Source: Winogradskyella vidalii (GTDB lineage: Bacteria > Bacteroidota > Bacteroidia > Flavobacteriales > Flavobacteriaceae). From it: a DNA stretch of 64,000 nt. How positions within the stretch are numbered: position 1 is the stretch's first letter; each line of letters starts with the position of its first letter. Below the pieces are notes generated by a model. The model was not told the DNA's origin. It saw nothing but the letters and a program-made list of their open reading frames with translations, and made no database searches. The stretch lies in NCBI RefSeq assembly GCF_013403955.1, contig NZ_JABFDG010000003.1, positions 248,001 through 312,000 on the forward strand. The letters are read 5' to 3'. Position numbers and translations under genes: made by a program. Shown here piece by piece: positions 34,027-42,572 of the stretch.

Positions 34027-34788
34027 ATGAAAATAGTGTCTTATAACGTCAATGGTATTAGAGCAGCCTTAAAAAAAGGCTTTATAGAATGGTTAACAGC
34101 GACAGGTCCAGATGTTATTTGTTTGCAAGAAATTAAAGCGATGGAAGACCAACTCGATTTAGAGGTGTTCACCGAAGCAGGCTATAAATTTAATTACTGG
34201 TTTAGTGCACAAAAAAAAGGCTATAGTGGTGTGGCTATTTTATGCAAAACGGAACCTAAACATATTGAATTTGGCACCGGAATAGAATCTATGGATTTTG
34301 AAGGTCGAAATATCAGAGTAGATTACGATGGTGTTTCTGTAATGAGTATGTATTTACCTTCAGGAACTAATGATGCTCGATTATCGCATAAGTTTGAATA
34401 TATGAACCTTATTCAAGAGTACTTAACCGAACTTCAAACAGAAAAACCAAATTTGGTGGTTTGTGGCGATTATAATATTTGTCATGAAGAAATTGATATT
34501 CACAATCCTAAAATGAAAGGTGTTTCAGGATTTTTACCTGAAGAACGCGAGTGGTTAGGGGCGTTTATAGATAGTGGATTTATAGATAGTTTTAGGTATT
34601 TAAACCCTGAGCGTCAGGAGTATTCATGGTGGAGTTACCGTGCAAATTCTAGAGCCAATAATAAAGGCTGGCGATTAGATTATGCCATGGTGAGCAAACC
34701 TTTACAAGAAAAAATAAAACGCAGCGTTATACTAACAGAAGCGGTTCATAGTGACCATTGTCCAATTTTATTGGAGCTAGACTTATAA
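34027..34788 (+). CDS. xthA: Exodeoxyribonuclease III (AP endonuclease)
   Basis: The 253-residue enzyme starts MKIVSYNVNGIRAAL and has the EEP-fold active-site motifs LQEIKA, GDYNICHEEIDIHNPK and the C-terminal SDHCPILLEL. It cuts DNA at abasic sites and removes 3' blocking groups during base excision repair. The frame is open from 33997, but the ten extra residues come from a short palindromic repeat, and the second internal ATG (34027) matches the family start. It appears monocistronic. Confidence 0.95.
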   Translation: MKIVSYNVNGIRAALKKGFIEWLTATGPDVICLQEIKAMEDQLDLEVFTEAGYKFNYWFSAQKKGYSGVAILCKTEPKHIEFGTGIESMDFEGRNIRVDYDGVSVMSMYLPSGTNDARLSHKFEYMNLIQEYLTELQTEKPNLVVCGDYNICHEEIDIHNPKMKGVSGFLPEEREWLGAFIDSGFIDSFRYLNPERQEYSWWSYRANSRANNKGWRLDYAMVSKPLQEKIKRSVILTEAVHSDHCPILLELDL

Positions 34789-34885
34789 TTACTAACAAAG
34801 AGATTTTTACCCTCAAAGTTCCCAATTTAGATTGTCCCCTTGAGGGGACTTTAGGGGTGTTAAAACGTATATAAAATAAATTAAC

Positions 34886-35845
34886 ATGATTAAAAAACTT
34901 TCAATCTTAGCCTTAACCATTACATTATTTACCTCTTGTGTGTCTAAAAAAATCTATACAGACCTTGAAGATAAATATGCCGATTTAAAACAGGAAAACA
35001 GAGGTTTATCGGATGAATTAGAAACCTTATCAAGTGATAATACAAAATTGACTAATGATTTAAATCAATTACAAGCATCCTACGACCAAGCGGTTGCGGA
35101 GCGAGATAAACTTCAAGCAGATTATGCCGCAGCGAAATCTAATTTAGAAACTTTAAAAGCCTCTTACCAAGCTTTAGAAGAAAACAGTTCGGCTGCGATT
35201 GCTAAAAACTCACAGAAAAACAGAGAATTGTTAGCGCAATTAGAAGCAAAAGAACAAGCTTTAGCAGCAGAAAATGAACGCTTAAATACTTTAAAACAAG
35301 AGTTAGAAAGTCGTTCGCAACGTGTTGCTGAATTAGAAAATGTTATTGCTAGTAAAGATGCTGCCATGCATAAATTAAAAGATGCCATTTCTAAGGCCTT
35401 AACTAATTTTGAAGGCAAAGGCTTAACAGTAGAACAACGCAATGGAAAAGTGTATATTTCTATGGAAAATAAGTTGTTGTTTGAATCTGGAAGCTGGTAT
35501 GTTGGAGCACAAGGAAAGCAAGCGGTAAAACAATTAGGCAGTGTTCTGGCTGAAAATCCTGAAATCTCAGTGCTGATTGAAGGTCATACCGATAATGTAC
35601 CTTATAAAGGAAATGCACAATTAAGTGGTAACTGGGACCTGTCGGCAAAACGTGCCACAGCAATTGTAAATATTCTCAGAGAAAATGCCGCTATTAATCC
35701 TGAAAACTTAACCGCAGCAGGTCGTGGTGAATTTGCACCAATTGCAACGAATGATACAGCTGACGGTAAAGCTAAAAACAGAAGAATAGAAGTGATTTTA
35801 ACCCCTAAGTTAGATGAGATTTCTAAGTTGTTAAATGAAATTTAA
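34886..35845 (+). CDS. OmpA-family lipoprotein with coiled coil
   Basis: The 319-residue protein has a lipoprotein signal ending at Cys18 (LFTSC). A long heptad-rich coiled coil (about 25-165) is followed by an OmpA-like peptidoglycan-binding domain (about 195-310). That domain has LIEGHTDNVPY, NWDLSAKRATAIV, GRGEFAPIATN and KNRRIEVIL. The final NRR carries the Arg, and the Asp of HTDN also contributes, to diaminopimelate binding. It would tether the outer membrane to the cell wall. It is monocistronic, with a long hairpin terminator. Confidence 0.94.
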   Translation: MIKKLSILALTITLFTSCVSKKIYTDLEDKYADLKQENRGLSDELETLSSDNTKLTNDLNQLQASYDQAVAERDKLQADYAAAKSNLETLKASYQALEENSSAAIAKNSQKNRELLAQLEAKEQALAAENERLNTLKQELESRSQRVAELENVIASKDAAMHKLKDAISKALTNFEGKGLTVEQRNGKVYISMENKLLFESGSWYVGAQGKQAVKQLGSVLAENPEISVLIEGHTDNVPYKGNAQLSGNWDLSAKRATAIVNILRENAAINPENLTAAGRGEFAPIATNDTADGKAKNRRIEVILTPKLDEISKLLNEI

Positions 35846-35848
35846 TTA

Positions 35849-35868
35849 ATTCCTGCGAGAGCAGGAAT
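35849..35868. repeat. Short palindrome ATTCCTGC-GAGA-GCAGGAAT
   Basis: A perfect 8-bp inverted repeat just after the OmpA lipoprotein stop. Related units occur at 36092-36111 and, imperfectly, at 57795-57812. Confidence 0.8.
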
Positions 35869-35898
35869 CTCTATGGTTTAAAACCTTAATATATATTT

Positions 35899-35964
35899 AG
35901 ACCTCAAAAAGTTTTTAATCTTGGCAAAGGCTTCGATTAATGAAAATTTTTTGAGGTCTTTTTA
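35899..35964 (+). terminator. Long hairpin terminator after the OmpA lipoprotein gene
   Basis: AGACCTCAAAAA pairs with TTTTTTGAGGTCT across about 36 nt that themselves contain TTTTTAATC/GATTAATGAAAA pairing. The result is an unusually tall hairpin followed by TTTTATG. Confidence 0.75.
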
Positions 35965-36091
35965 TGTTTATGATGTTTTTTAATATTAGGTTTCACATTG
36001 CATATTAAAAAGTAACAACATGCTTTTTGTTTCGGAGGTATAGAAGTGCAGTTTGCCAAAATGTTTACAAAACTAACTTAACTCAAATGAG

Positions 36092-36111
36092 ATTCCTGCT
36101 TTCGCAGGAAT
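36092..36111. repeat. Short palindrome ATTCCTGC-TTTC-GCAGGAAT
   Basis: A perfect 8-bp inverted repeat immediately beyond the 3' end of the Lrp gene. Second copy of the motif seen at 35849. Confidence 0.8.
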
Positions 36112-36114
36112 TGT

Positions 36115-36585
36115 TTAAATCTTAATCTGACGATTAATCTGTTCCTGTAATGAGATGAATGTTTCTGTACGAGAAACCCCTTTTATACTTTGTATTTCAG
36201 AATTAAGCACATGCATTAAATGCTCATTATCTTTTGAAAGAATCTTTATAAAAATCGACCAGTTTCCTGTGGTGTAATGACATTCAATAACCTCAGGGAT
36301 TTTTTGTAATTGCTTTACCGCTTCAGGATTACTAATAGCTTTATCGAGATATACACCAACAAAAGCCATAGTGGTATAACCTAAAGCTTTTGGGTTGATC
36401 ATAAATTTTGAACCAGCTAAAAGGCCTGATTTTTCAAGCTTTTTTATACGTTGATGAATCGCAGCACCAGAAATTCCGACATTACGAGCAATTTCAAGAA
36501 TTGGTGTTCTGGCATCTTCCATTAATGCGCGGAGTATTTTTTTATCTATGCCATCGATATAAATACCGTTATCGTTAATTTTCAT
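36115..36585 (-). CDS. Lrp/AsnC-family transcriptional regulator
   Basis: The 156-residue regulator has an N-terminal winged helix (about 10-60, with DARTPILEIARNVGISG and IHQRIKKLEKSGLL) and a C-terminal RAM ligand-binding domain (about 70-150). Family members bind amino acids and act as dimers or octamers. It lies 90 bp downstream of the saccharopine dehydrogenase-like gene on the same strand, beyond that gene's terminator. It is a plausible regulator of that lysine-related enzyme, but this is inference. Confidence 0.95.
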   Translation of the reverse strand: MKINDNGIYIDGIDKKILRALMEDARTPILEIARNVGISGAAIHQRIKKLEKSGLLAGSKFMINPKALGYTTMAFVGVYLDKAISNPEAVKQLQKIPEVIECHYTTGNWSIFIKILSKDNEHLMHVLNSEIQSIKGVSRTETFISLQEQINRQIKI

Positions 36586-36612
36586 AGGTGTAGCTAATAA
36601 ATTGAAAGTGAA

Positions 36613-36646
36613 AGATAAAAAAAGCGTTTCAATACGAAACGCTTTT
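36613..36646 (-). terminator. Terminator between the saccharopine dehydrogenase-like and Lrp genes
   Basis: AAAGCGTTTC/GAAACGCTTT forms a perfect 10-bp stem with a 5-nt loop. On the minus strand it is followed by TTTTTTTATC, ending transcripts of the gene at 36674. Confidence 0.9.
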
Positions 36647-36673
36647 AAAGATTATTATATAAATATATTCAAT

Positions 36674-38038
36674 TTATACATTTAAAGGATTATAACCTAA
36701 ATAAGGCATTTCATATTCTTTAAAGATAACATCATGAGATTCCATTGCTTTTAGGATAGGTTCATAGACCTCTTTTGTAATAGGAATTTGTACACCAGGT
36801 GTTTTTATTTCACCATTCAATATCGCTAAGGTTGCAATGGCAACGGGTAAGCCTACAGTTTTAGACATCGCGGTATAGGTCTGGTCTTTCCCTAAGGTTA
36901 CCATAGTAGCATCAATTTGATGCTTTTCACCATTGAGTTCGTATCCAAATTTATGGTACATCACAATCATATCTTTATCATCTTCACTAAGCGTCCAACT
37001 ATCCATTAAGATTTTCTGAAGAATTTGAGCAGGTGTTGCTTTATCAAGCCCTACCATTTTTTCAGAATTAAAGATATCAAGCTCTAAAAACTTATCCCAA
37101 ATCATATCATCTTGGTCTATTTTTAAGGCGTGTCTAAACTTAAGCTCAACCGAATCCGTTGGACTGTAAGGTAAGAACGAATTTACAAAATCGCGATAGC
37201 TCATATTTATACTGTCGTCAATGGTGTAACTATCATCCGTCATTCCTAGTTGTACAAAAACATTCCATGCGCGACTGAAACCAACGCGTCTCATAGTTCC
37301 ACGGTATAATGTTTTTACATGCTCTAAACCATAAACATCTTGATATTTTAAAGAATCTCTATTGGCATAACCTTCAAAACGGCCGTAACCTTCTACATCT
37401 AAAAATTCGGTACGTCTAAATAAACGGTTGTAGGGGATGTATTTGAATTTGTCTTCTTGTAAAAATTTTGCAGCACCACCTTGTCCGGCAACCACCACGT
37501 TTCTTGGATTCCAAGTAAATTTATAGTTCCAGAGGTTATTATCACTTTCAGGGGCGACCAATCCACCTGTAAATGATTCGAATAAAATAATTTTTCCACC
37601 CTTGGCTCTAATGCGGTCAATAACGTTCATAGCACTCATATGGTCAATACCTGGGTCTACACCAATTTCATTCATAAAGATGAGCTTGTTGGCTTTAGCA
37701 TCTTCATCTAAAGCTTGCATTTCAGGACTCACATAAGAAGCTGTAACCATATTCTTTTTATAAGTAATACAGTCTTTAGCAACTTCAATATGAAAACGTG
37801 CAGGAAGCATAGATATAACAATATCTGCAGCTTTAATGGCAGGGATTCTAGAGTCAGCATTAAATACATCTAAGTGTATGACGTTTGTATTTGGATGATT
37901 CCCAATTAACTTTTTAGCATTATCAACATTGACGTCGCCAATGGTAATATGAAGTTTTTCGGATTGAGATTTGTCTAGTAAATACTTTATGAGGTAGGAT
38001 GCAGATTTACCGGCACCAACGATTAAAATGTTTCGCAT
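36674..38038 (-). CDS. Saccharopine dehydrogenase family oxidoreductase
   Basis: The 454-residue protein starts with a Rossmann fold (MRNILIVGAGKSASYLIKYL). It has the saccharopine-reductase segments VISMLPARFHIEVAKDCI, MVTASYVSPEMQALD and GVDPGIDHMSAM. This is the glutamate-forming group, which converts saccharopine to aminoadipate semialdehyde and glutamate in lysine catabolism. The Lrp-type regulator downstream and a glutaryl-CoA dehydrogenase at the window end fit lysine degradation. The direction of the reaction in vivo is inferred. Confidence 0.92.
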   Translation of the reverse strand: MRNILIVGAGKSASYLIKYLLDKSQSEKLHITIGDVNVDNAKKLIGNHPNTNVIHLDVFNADSRIPAIKAADIVISMLPARFHIEVAKDCITYKKNMVTASYVSPEMQALDEDAKANKLIFMNEIGVDPGIDHMSAMNVIDRIRAKGGKIILFESFTGGLVAPESDNNLWNYKFTWNPRNVVVAGQGGAAKFLQEDKFKYIPYNRLFRRTEFLDVEGYGRFEGYANRDSLKYQDVYGLEHVKTLYRGTMRRVGFSRAWNVFVQLGMTDDSYTIDDSINMSYRDFVNSFLPYSPTDSVELKFRHALKIDQDDMIWDKFLELDIFNSEKMVGLDKATPAQILQKILMDSWTLSEDDKDMIVMYHKFGYELNGEKHQIDATMVTLGKDQTYTAMSKTVGLPVAIATLAILNGEIKTPGVQIPITKEVYEPILKAMESHDVIFKEYEMPYLGYNPLNV

Positions 38039-38054
38039 AATTAGGTTTTATGAC

Positions 38055-38062
38055 TAAATTTG
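38055..38062 (+). promoter_or_regulatory. Putative promoter TAAATTTG for the DUF423 gene
   Basis: TAnnTTTG match about 55 nt upstream of the ATG at 38118, in the divergent gap. Confidence 0.4.
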
Positions 38063-38117
38063 TATCTCACGAATGTAAGAAATCCTATAGGCAATTGAAA
38101 CTGAATCCCATTTTATT

Positions 38118-38507
38118 ATGAATAAAACACTATTAACTACGGGCGCTATTTTAGGAATTTTAGGCATTATTTTGGGCGCTTTTGCAGCTCATGGATTACA
38201 AAAATTAGTTGATGCAGATGCTATTGCAACCTTTGAAACGGGCGTTCGTTATCAAATTTATCATGCCTTTTTTCTATTAATCTTGGGAGGGACTTCTTTT
38301 TTGAATAGTAAACTAAAAAAGGTCATATTTTATTTAGTCGTGATAGGTGTGCTTTTCTTTTCGGGTTCTATATATGGCTTAGCAACAAACTCATTATCTA
38401 GTTTTGATTTTAAAACTATTGCAATGCTAACACCACTTGGCGGCTTATTACTTATTTCAGCTTGGGTGGTGATGCTATTAGGTATAATTAAACGTAAAAT
38501 GGATTAA
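38118..38507 (+). CDS. DUF423 family membrane protein (YgdD type)
   Basis: The 129-residue inner-membrane protein has four hydrophobic segments and the DUF423 signature GAFAAHGLQKL near residue 22, then TGVRYQIYHAFFLL and a C-terminal LTPLGGLLLISAW. The family is broadly distributed and its function is unknown. It is divergent from the saccharopine dehydrogenase-like gene and precedes pckA by 66 bp, which has its own promoter element. Confidence 0.92.
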   Translation: MNKTLLTTGAILGILGIILGAFAAHGLQKLVDADAIATFETGVRYQIYHAFFLLILGGTSFLNSKLKKVIFYLVVIGVLFFSGSIYGLATNSLSSFDFKTIAMLTPLGGLLLISAWVVMLLGIIKRKMD

Positions 38508-38541
38508 TTCAATTCATTACCTTCTTTTTAAAATAAAATTA

Positions 38542-38549
38542 TAATTTTG
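38542..38549 (+). promoter_or_regulatory. Putative pckA promoter TAATTTTG
   Basis: TAnnTTTG match with a leader of about 20 nt before the ATG at 38574. Confidence 0.5.
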
Positions 38550-38573
38550 TAAGACTAAAACAACACAATTATT

Positions 38574-40190
38574 ATGGCAAACCATTCCCAATTAACGAAA
38601 ACGATTTCGTTAGATCAATATGGAATTAAAAATGCAACAATTAATTATCAACTATCTTCAGAAGCGCTTCATGCTGAAACCATTTCAAAAGATCAAGGTG
38701 TAACATCCTCTTCTGGTGCTTTGGCGGTTAACACAGGTGAGTTTACTGGGCGTTCTCCAATGGATCGATTTATTGTAAAGGATGATATAACCAAAGACAA
38801 AATTTGGTGGGGCGATATTAATATTCCTTTCGAAAGCGATAAATTTCAGAAACTTTACGATAAAGTTGTCGAGTATTTATCTGAAAAAGAAATTTATGTT
38901 CGTGATAGTTATGCTTGTGCAGATGAAAACTACAAGCTTAATATTAGAGTGATTAATGAATATCCTTGGAGCAATATGTTTGCTTATAACATGTTTTTGC
39001 GTCCTACGGAAGATGAATTAAAAGAGTTTTCACCAGAATGGACCGTTGTTAATGCGCCAGGTTTTATGGCAGATCCCGATGTGGATGGCACACGTCAGCA
39101 TAACTTTGCTATATTAGATTTTACACGTAAGATAGCTTTAATTGGTGGTACAGGATATACTGGTGAAATTAAAAAGGGCATTTTTTCTGCGCTTAACTTT
39201 ATATTACCCGTTTTTAAAGATACGTTACCAATGCACTGTAGTGCTAATGTTGGTAAAGAAGGCGATACAGCAATTTTCTTTGGTTTATCAGGAACAGGAA
39301 AAACAACACTTTCTACTGACCCAAACCGAAGTTTAATTGGTGATGATGAACATGGTTGGACAAAAGAAAACACGGTGTTTAATTTTGAAGGCGGATGCTA
39401 TGCTAAAGTGATTAACTTATCTCAAGAGCAAGAGCCAGAGATTTTTGCTGCTATTAAAAAAGGAGCCATTCTTGAAAATGTAATTATGGATGCTAATGGT
39501 GAGGTAGATTTTGCTGATACTTCTATTACGCAAAACACCCGAGTAAGTTATCCAATTTACCATATAGATAATATTAGACAGCCATCTATTGGCGAAAACC
39601 CTAAAAATATCTTTTTCTTAACGGCAGATGCTTTTGGTGTATTACCTCCAATTTCAAAATTAACGCCAAGTCAAGCAGCTTACCACTTTATTTCTGGTTA
39701 CACCGCTAAAGTGGCCGGTACAGAAGCAGGTGTTGTAGAGCCAGTACCAAGTTTTTCAGCGTGCTTTGGTGCGCCTTTCATGCCATTGCATCCAACAGAA
39801 TATGGGGCTATGCTTAGTAAAAAAATGAAAGATGCAGGAGTTAATGTATGGTTGGTAAATACAGGTTGGACAGGTGGTCCTTACGGTGTAGGTACACGAA
39901 TGAAATTAAAATATACTCGTGCTATGATTAATGCGGCTTTAAATGGCGATTTACATGATTATACCTACGAAGATTACCACATTCATTCTGTATTTGGCGT
40001 GGCGCAACCAAGAACTTGCCCAGGAGTACCAACAGAAGTATTAAGTCCAAGAACCACATGGAATAATGATGAAGCCTATTACAAAATGGCGTTTAAACTT
40101 TCTAATGCCTTTAGAGAGAACTTTAAAAAGTTTGAATCGTATGCATCTGAAGAAGTAAGGCGAGGCGGTCCGCAACGTTATTCGTTCTAG
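38574..40190 (+). CDS. pckA: Phosphoenolpyruvate carboxykinase (ATP)
   Basis: The 538-residue enzyme interconverts oxaloacetate and phosphoenolpyruvate with ATP/ADP, the entry step of gluconeogenesis. Signature segments are present: TGEFTGRSPMDRFIV, HCSANVG (metal ligand), the P-loop GLSGTGKTTLS and DDEHGW, and FSACFGAPFMPLHP. The length is typical. It is flanked by a promoter element and a strong bidirectional terminator, so it is a single-gene transcript. Confidence 0.98.
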   Translation: MANHSQLTKTISLDQYGIKNATINYQLSSEALHAETISKDQGVTSSSGALAVNTGEFTGRSPMDRFIVKDDITKDKIWWGDINIPFESDKFQKLYDKVVEYLSEKEIYVRDSYACADENYKLNIRVINEYPWSNMFAYNMFLRPTEDELKEFSPEWTVVNAPGFMADPDVDGTRQHNFAILDFTRKIALIGGTGYTGEIKKGIFSALNFILPVFKDTLPMHCSANVGKEGDTAIFFGLSGTGKTTLSTDPNRSLIGDDEHGWTKENTVFNFEGGCYAKVINLSQEQEPEIFAAIKKGAILENVIMDANGEVDFADTSITQNTRVSYPIYHIDNIRQPSIGENPKNIFFLTADAFGVLPPISKLTPSQAAYHFISGYTAKVAGTEAGVVEPVPSFSACFGAPFMPLHPTEYGAMLSKKMKDAGVNVWLVNTGWTGGPYGVGTRMKLKYTRAMINAALNGDLHDYTYEDYHIHSVFGVAQPRTCPGVPTEVLSPRTTWNNDEAYYKMAFKLSNAFRENFKKFESYASEEVRRGGPQRYSF

Positions 40191-40211
40191 ATATAATAAT
40201 TTCTATAAATC

Positions 40212-40248
40212 AAAAAAGCGATTCTGAATTCAGAATCGCTTTTTTTTA
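40212..40248. terminator. Bidirectional terminator between pckA and hemD
   Basis: AAAAAAGCGATTCTGAATTC begins a perfect palindrome whose other half is its reverse complement, giving T-tracts on both strands. It serves pckA on the plus strand and the hemD transcript on the minus strand. Confidence 0.95.
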
Positions 40249-40264
40249 TATAATAAATAAGGTG

Positions 40265-41014
40265 TTATTTTCCTTTGTTTACGGCATCAATATACTTTTG
40301 TAATGCCATAGTCATAGAAGGTGTTTCTGGCGTAGGTGCTGAAATATCGACACGCATTCCTTTTTCTTCAACGGCTTTAACTGTAGTGTTTCCAAAGACA
40401 GCGATACGCGTTTCATTTTGTTTAAAATCTGGGAAATTATGAAATAAAGATTCTATGCCAGATGGACTAAAGAATACTAAAATATCATAAGTTACATTTG
40501 ATAAGTCAGATAAATCGCTAATCACCGTTCTGTAAAAAGTAGCTTGTTTCCATTTGACACCTAAAGCATCTAATTTTTCAGGAATAATAGGTTTTACTTT
40601 ATCTGTGGTTGGTAATAAAAAAGATTCGTCTTTATATTTTTTTATTGAAGGCATTAAGTCTTCAAAGGTTCGTTTACCAACATAAATTTTTCGTTTTCTA
40701 TAAACGACATATTTTTGTAAGTAATAAGCTACTGCTTCAGATTGGCAGAAATACTTCATAGAATCTGGTACTTTAAAGCGCATTTCATCTGCAACTCTAA
40801 AAAAGTGATCTACTGAATTTCTACTGGTAAGAATTATAGCTGTATATTTACTGAGGTCAACTTTTTGTTGTCTAACATCCTTGGACGATACACCCTCAAC
40901 GTGAATAAAGGGTCTAAAATCCACTTTGACTTTTTGCTTCTCTTGCAAATCAAAGTAAGGAGAGTTTTCTATTTTAGGCTCTGGTTGTGATACTAAAATT
41001 GTTTTTACTTTCAT
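40265..41014 (-). CDS. hemD: Uroporphyrinogen-III synthase
   Basis: The 249-residue protein has the two-domain HemD pattern. Recognisable parts are YTAIILTSRNSVDHFF near residue 75, FCQSEAVAYYLQKY, and the second-domain DILVFFSPSGIESLF and RIAVFGNTTVKAVEEKG. It would cyclise hydroxymethylbilane to uroporphyrinogen III for haem and corrinoid synthesis. HemD is poorly conserved, but this Bacteroidota form paired with a DUF4271 gene is recurrent. It lies 17 bp after the DUF4271 gene. Confidence 0.9.
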   Translation of the reverse strand: MKVKTILVSQPEPKIENSPYFDLQEKQKVKVDFRPFIHVEGVSSKDVRQQKVDLSKYTAIILTSRNSVDHFFRVADEMRFKVPDSMKYFCQSEAVAYYLQKYVVYRKRKIYVGKRTFEDLMPSIKKYKDESFLLPTTDKVKPIIPEKLDALGVKWKQATFYRTVISDLSDLSNVTYDILVFFSPSGIESLFHNFPDFKQNETRIAVFGNTTVKAVEEKGMRVDISAPTPETPSMTMALQKYIDAVNKGK

Positions 41015-41031
41015 AAGTAAACTTTGGTGTT

Positions 41032-41682
41032 TTAAGCGTTATACTCCCTAATAACCTTATATAAAAGTACATAAGGCCCGATTTCGAGAGCGCAAAGATA
41101 CAACAAAAAATAGAAAAAATTAGGAATTATTAACTTTTGATAACTTTTAAAAGCACTTAAAAATCCTATAAGGTTTATTATACAAACCATTGAAAACGCT
41201 GTGATAAGTATAATATCGGTGTAAGAATTGGTGTATAAAAGAAATAAATTGGCAACTAAGAAAACCAGACCAGAAAAATTCTTAAAAGTTGTTTTTTGAA
41301 ATAGGTATTCATCAATTAAACTATCCATTTCAAAAAGGCTGCCTATAAGGCGTTCTAAAAGTGTTTTAATAATTATAACGGTAGAAACAACAAGTAATAG
41401 CTTTAAAAACGAAGCGAGCTCAAAATTAAGTGGTGTTATAAATGTGGTGTAAGCAAAAAATATAAAAATGCTAAGTGATAGACTTAAGTTAATAAATAGA
41501 AAACTATCAAACTGATCTATAAATTTTTGATCCTTTGTATAGATTTTTAAGTACTTAGAATTACCAATGACATACATAAAATCATTAAACCGTAGCGTAT
41601 TTATATATTTTGCAGCAACAATAGCACATAATCCAATGATTGTGAATATCGTAAACCACTCGTGTGTAATATAATTTCGCAT
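41032..41682 (-). CDS. DUF4271 family membrane protein
   Basis: The 216-residue integral membrane protein has about six hydrophobic helices. It begins MRNYITHEWFTIFTIIGLCA and ends with YFLLYLCALEIGPYVLLYKV. The family is restricted to Bacteroidota and commonly sits directly before hemD, as here. The function is unknown. Co-transcription with hemD is likely. Confidence 0.88.
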   Translation of the reverse strand: MRNYITHEWFTIFTIIGLCAIVAAKYINTLRFNDFMYVIGNSKYLKIYTKDQKFIDQFDSFLFINLSLSLSIFIFFAYTTFITPLNFELASFLKLLLVVSTVIIIKTLLERLIGSLFEMDSLIDEYLFQKTTFKNFSGLVFLVANLFLLYTNSYTDIILITAFSMVCIINLIGFLSAFKSYQKLIIPNFFYFLLYLCALEIGPYVLLYKVIREYNA

Positions 41683-41791
41683 ACGGCTAAATTATAAAGA
41701 AATTTGAGCTAATACCAAATAAAGTTTAAAATGAAGGCATAATCATATTTATCAAAAAAGTTAATTCAAGCATTTAATCCATTAAAAACTT

Positions 41792-41799
41792 TATTTTTG
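41792..41799 (+). promoter_or_regulatory. Putative promoter TATTTTTG of the glycosyltransferase-pyrC operon
   Basis: TAnnTTTG match about 45 nt upstream of the ATG at 41844. Confidence 0.45.
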
Positions 41800-41843
41800 C
41801 TGAAACTCTAAAATGACTCTATAGGGTCTCCAAATGTGAATTA

Positions 41844-42566
41844 ATGTCTGACGCAATTGTCATTATCCCTACTTACAATGAGATTGAGAACATAGAATCA
41901 ATCATCAAAGCAGTGTTTTCTCAGGAAAAGAGATTTCATGTGCTTGTTGTTGACGATAATTCTCCTGATAACACTGCCAAATGTGTTAAGAAATTACAAG
42001 AAGAATTCAATGACCAACTGTTTTTACTTGAACGCCAAGAGAAAAGTGGTTTAGGAACAGCGTATATTTCTGGTTTTGAGTGGGCTCTTAAAAAATCATA
42101 TCAATATATATTTGAAATGGATGCCGATTTCTCACACAATCCAGATGATTTAGTTCGGTTGTACAAAGCTTGTGCTTCGGGTGGAGCAGATTTATCAGTG
42201 GGCTCTAGGTATGTTAAGGGTATTACGGTTGTTAATTGGCCAATGTCTCGTATTATTCTATCTTACGGAGCTTCTCGTTACGTAAGGCTAATAACACGTA
42301 TGAAAGTAAAGGATTCTACAGCCGGATTTGTTTGCTATAAGCGCAAAGTATTAGAAGATATTAACCTTAAGAAAATAAGATTTGTTGGTTACGCCTTTCA
42401 AATAGAAATGAAATTTAAAGCTTATAAAAAAGGCTTTAATATTACAGAAATACCAGTTATATTTAAAGATAGAACTAAAGGAAAATCTAAAATGAGCGGA
42501 AGTATTATTTCTGAAGCTATTTTTGGAGTTATTAGTTTAAAAATTATAAGTTTATTTGCCAAGTAA
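41844..42566 (+). CDS. Polyprenol monophosphomannose synthase-like glycosyltransferase (GT2)
   Basis: The 240-residue GT-A glycosyltransferase has the DPM1 signatures VIIPTYNEIENIESII, VVDDNSPDNTA, FEMDADFSHNP and the acceptor region KDSTAGFVCYKR. It would transfer mannose or another hexose from a nucleotide sugar to a polyprenyl phosphate. It lacks the C-terminal membrane anchor of some family members. It is the first of an apparent operon with pyrC (6-bp gap) and a DUF4296 lipoprotein (1-bp gap). The sugar is not certain. Confidence 0.93.
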   Translation: MSDAIVIIPTYNEIENIESIIKAVFSQEKRFHVLVVDDNSPDNTAKCVKKLQEEFNDQLFLLERQEKSGLGTAYISGFEWALKKSYQYIFEMDADFSHNPDDLVRLYKACASGGADLSVGSRYVKGITVVNWPMSRIILSYGASRYVRLITRMKVKDSTAGFVCYKRKVLEDINLKKIRFVGYAFQIEMKFKAYKKGFNITEIPVIFKDRTKGKSKMSGSIISEAIFGVISLKIISLFAK

Positions 42567-42572
42567 AAGAAC

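Noticed and set aside
34886..35845. Chromosome-segregation or SMC-like protein because of the coiled coil
   Set aside because: The lipobox and C-terminal OmpA domain show it is an outer-membrane lipoprotein.
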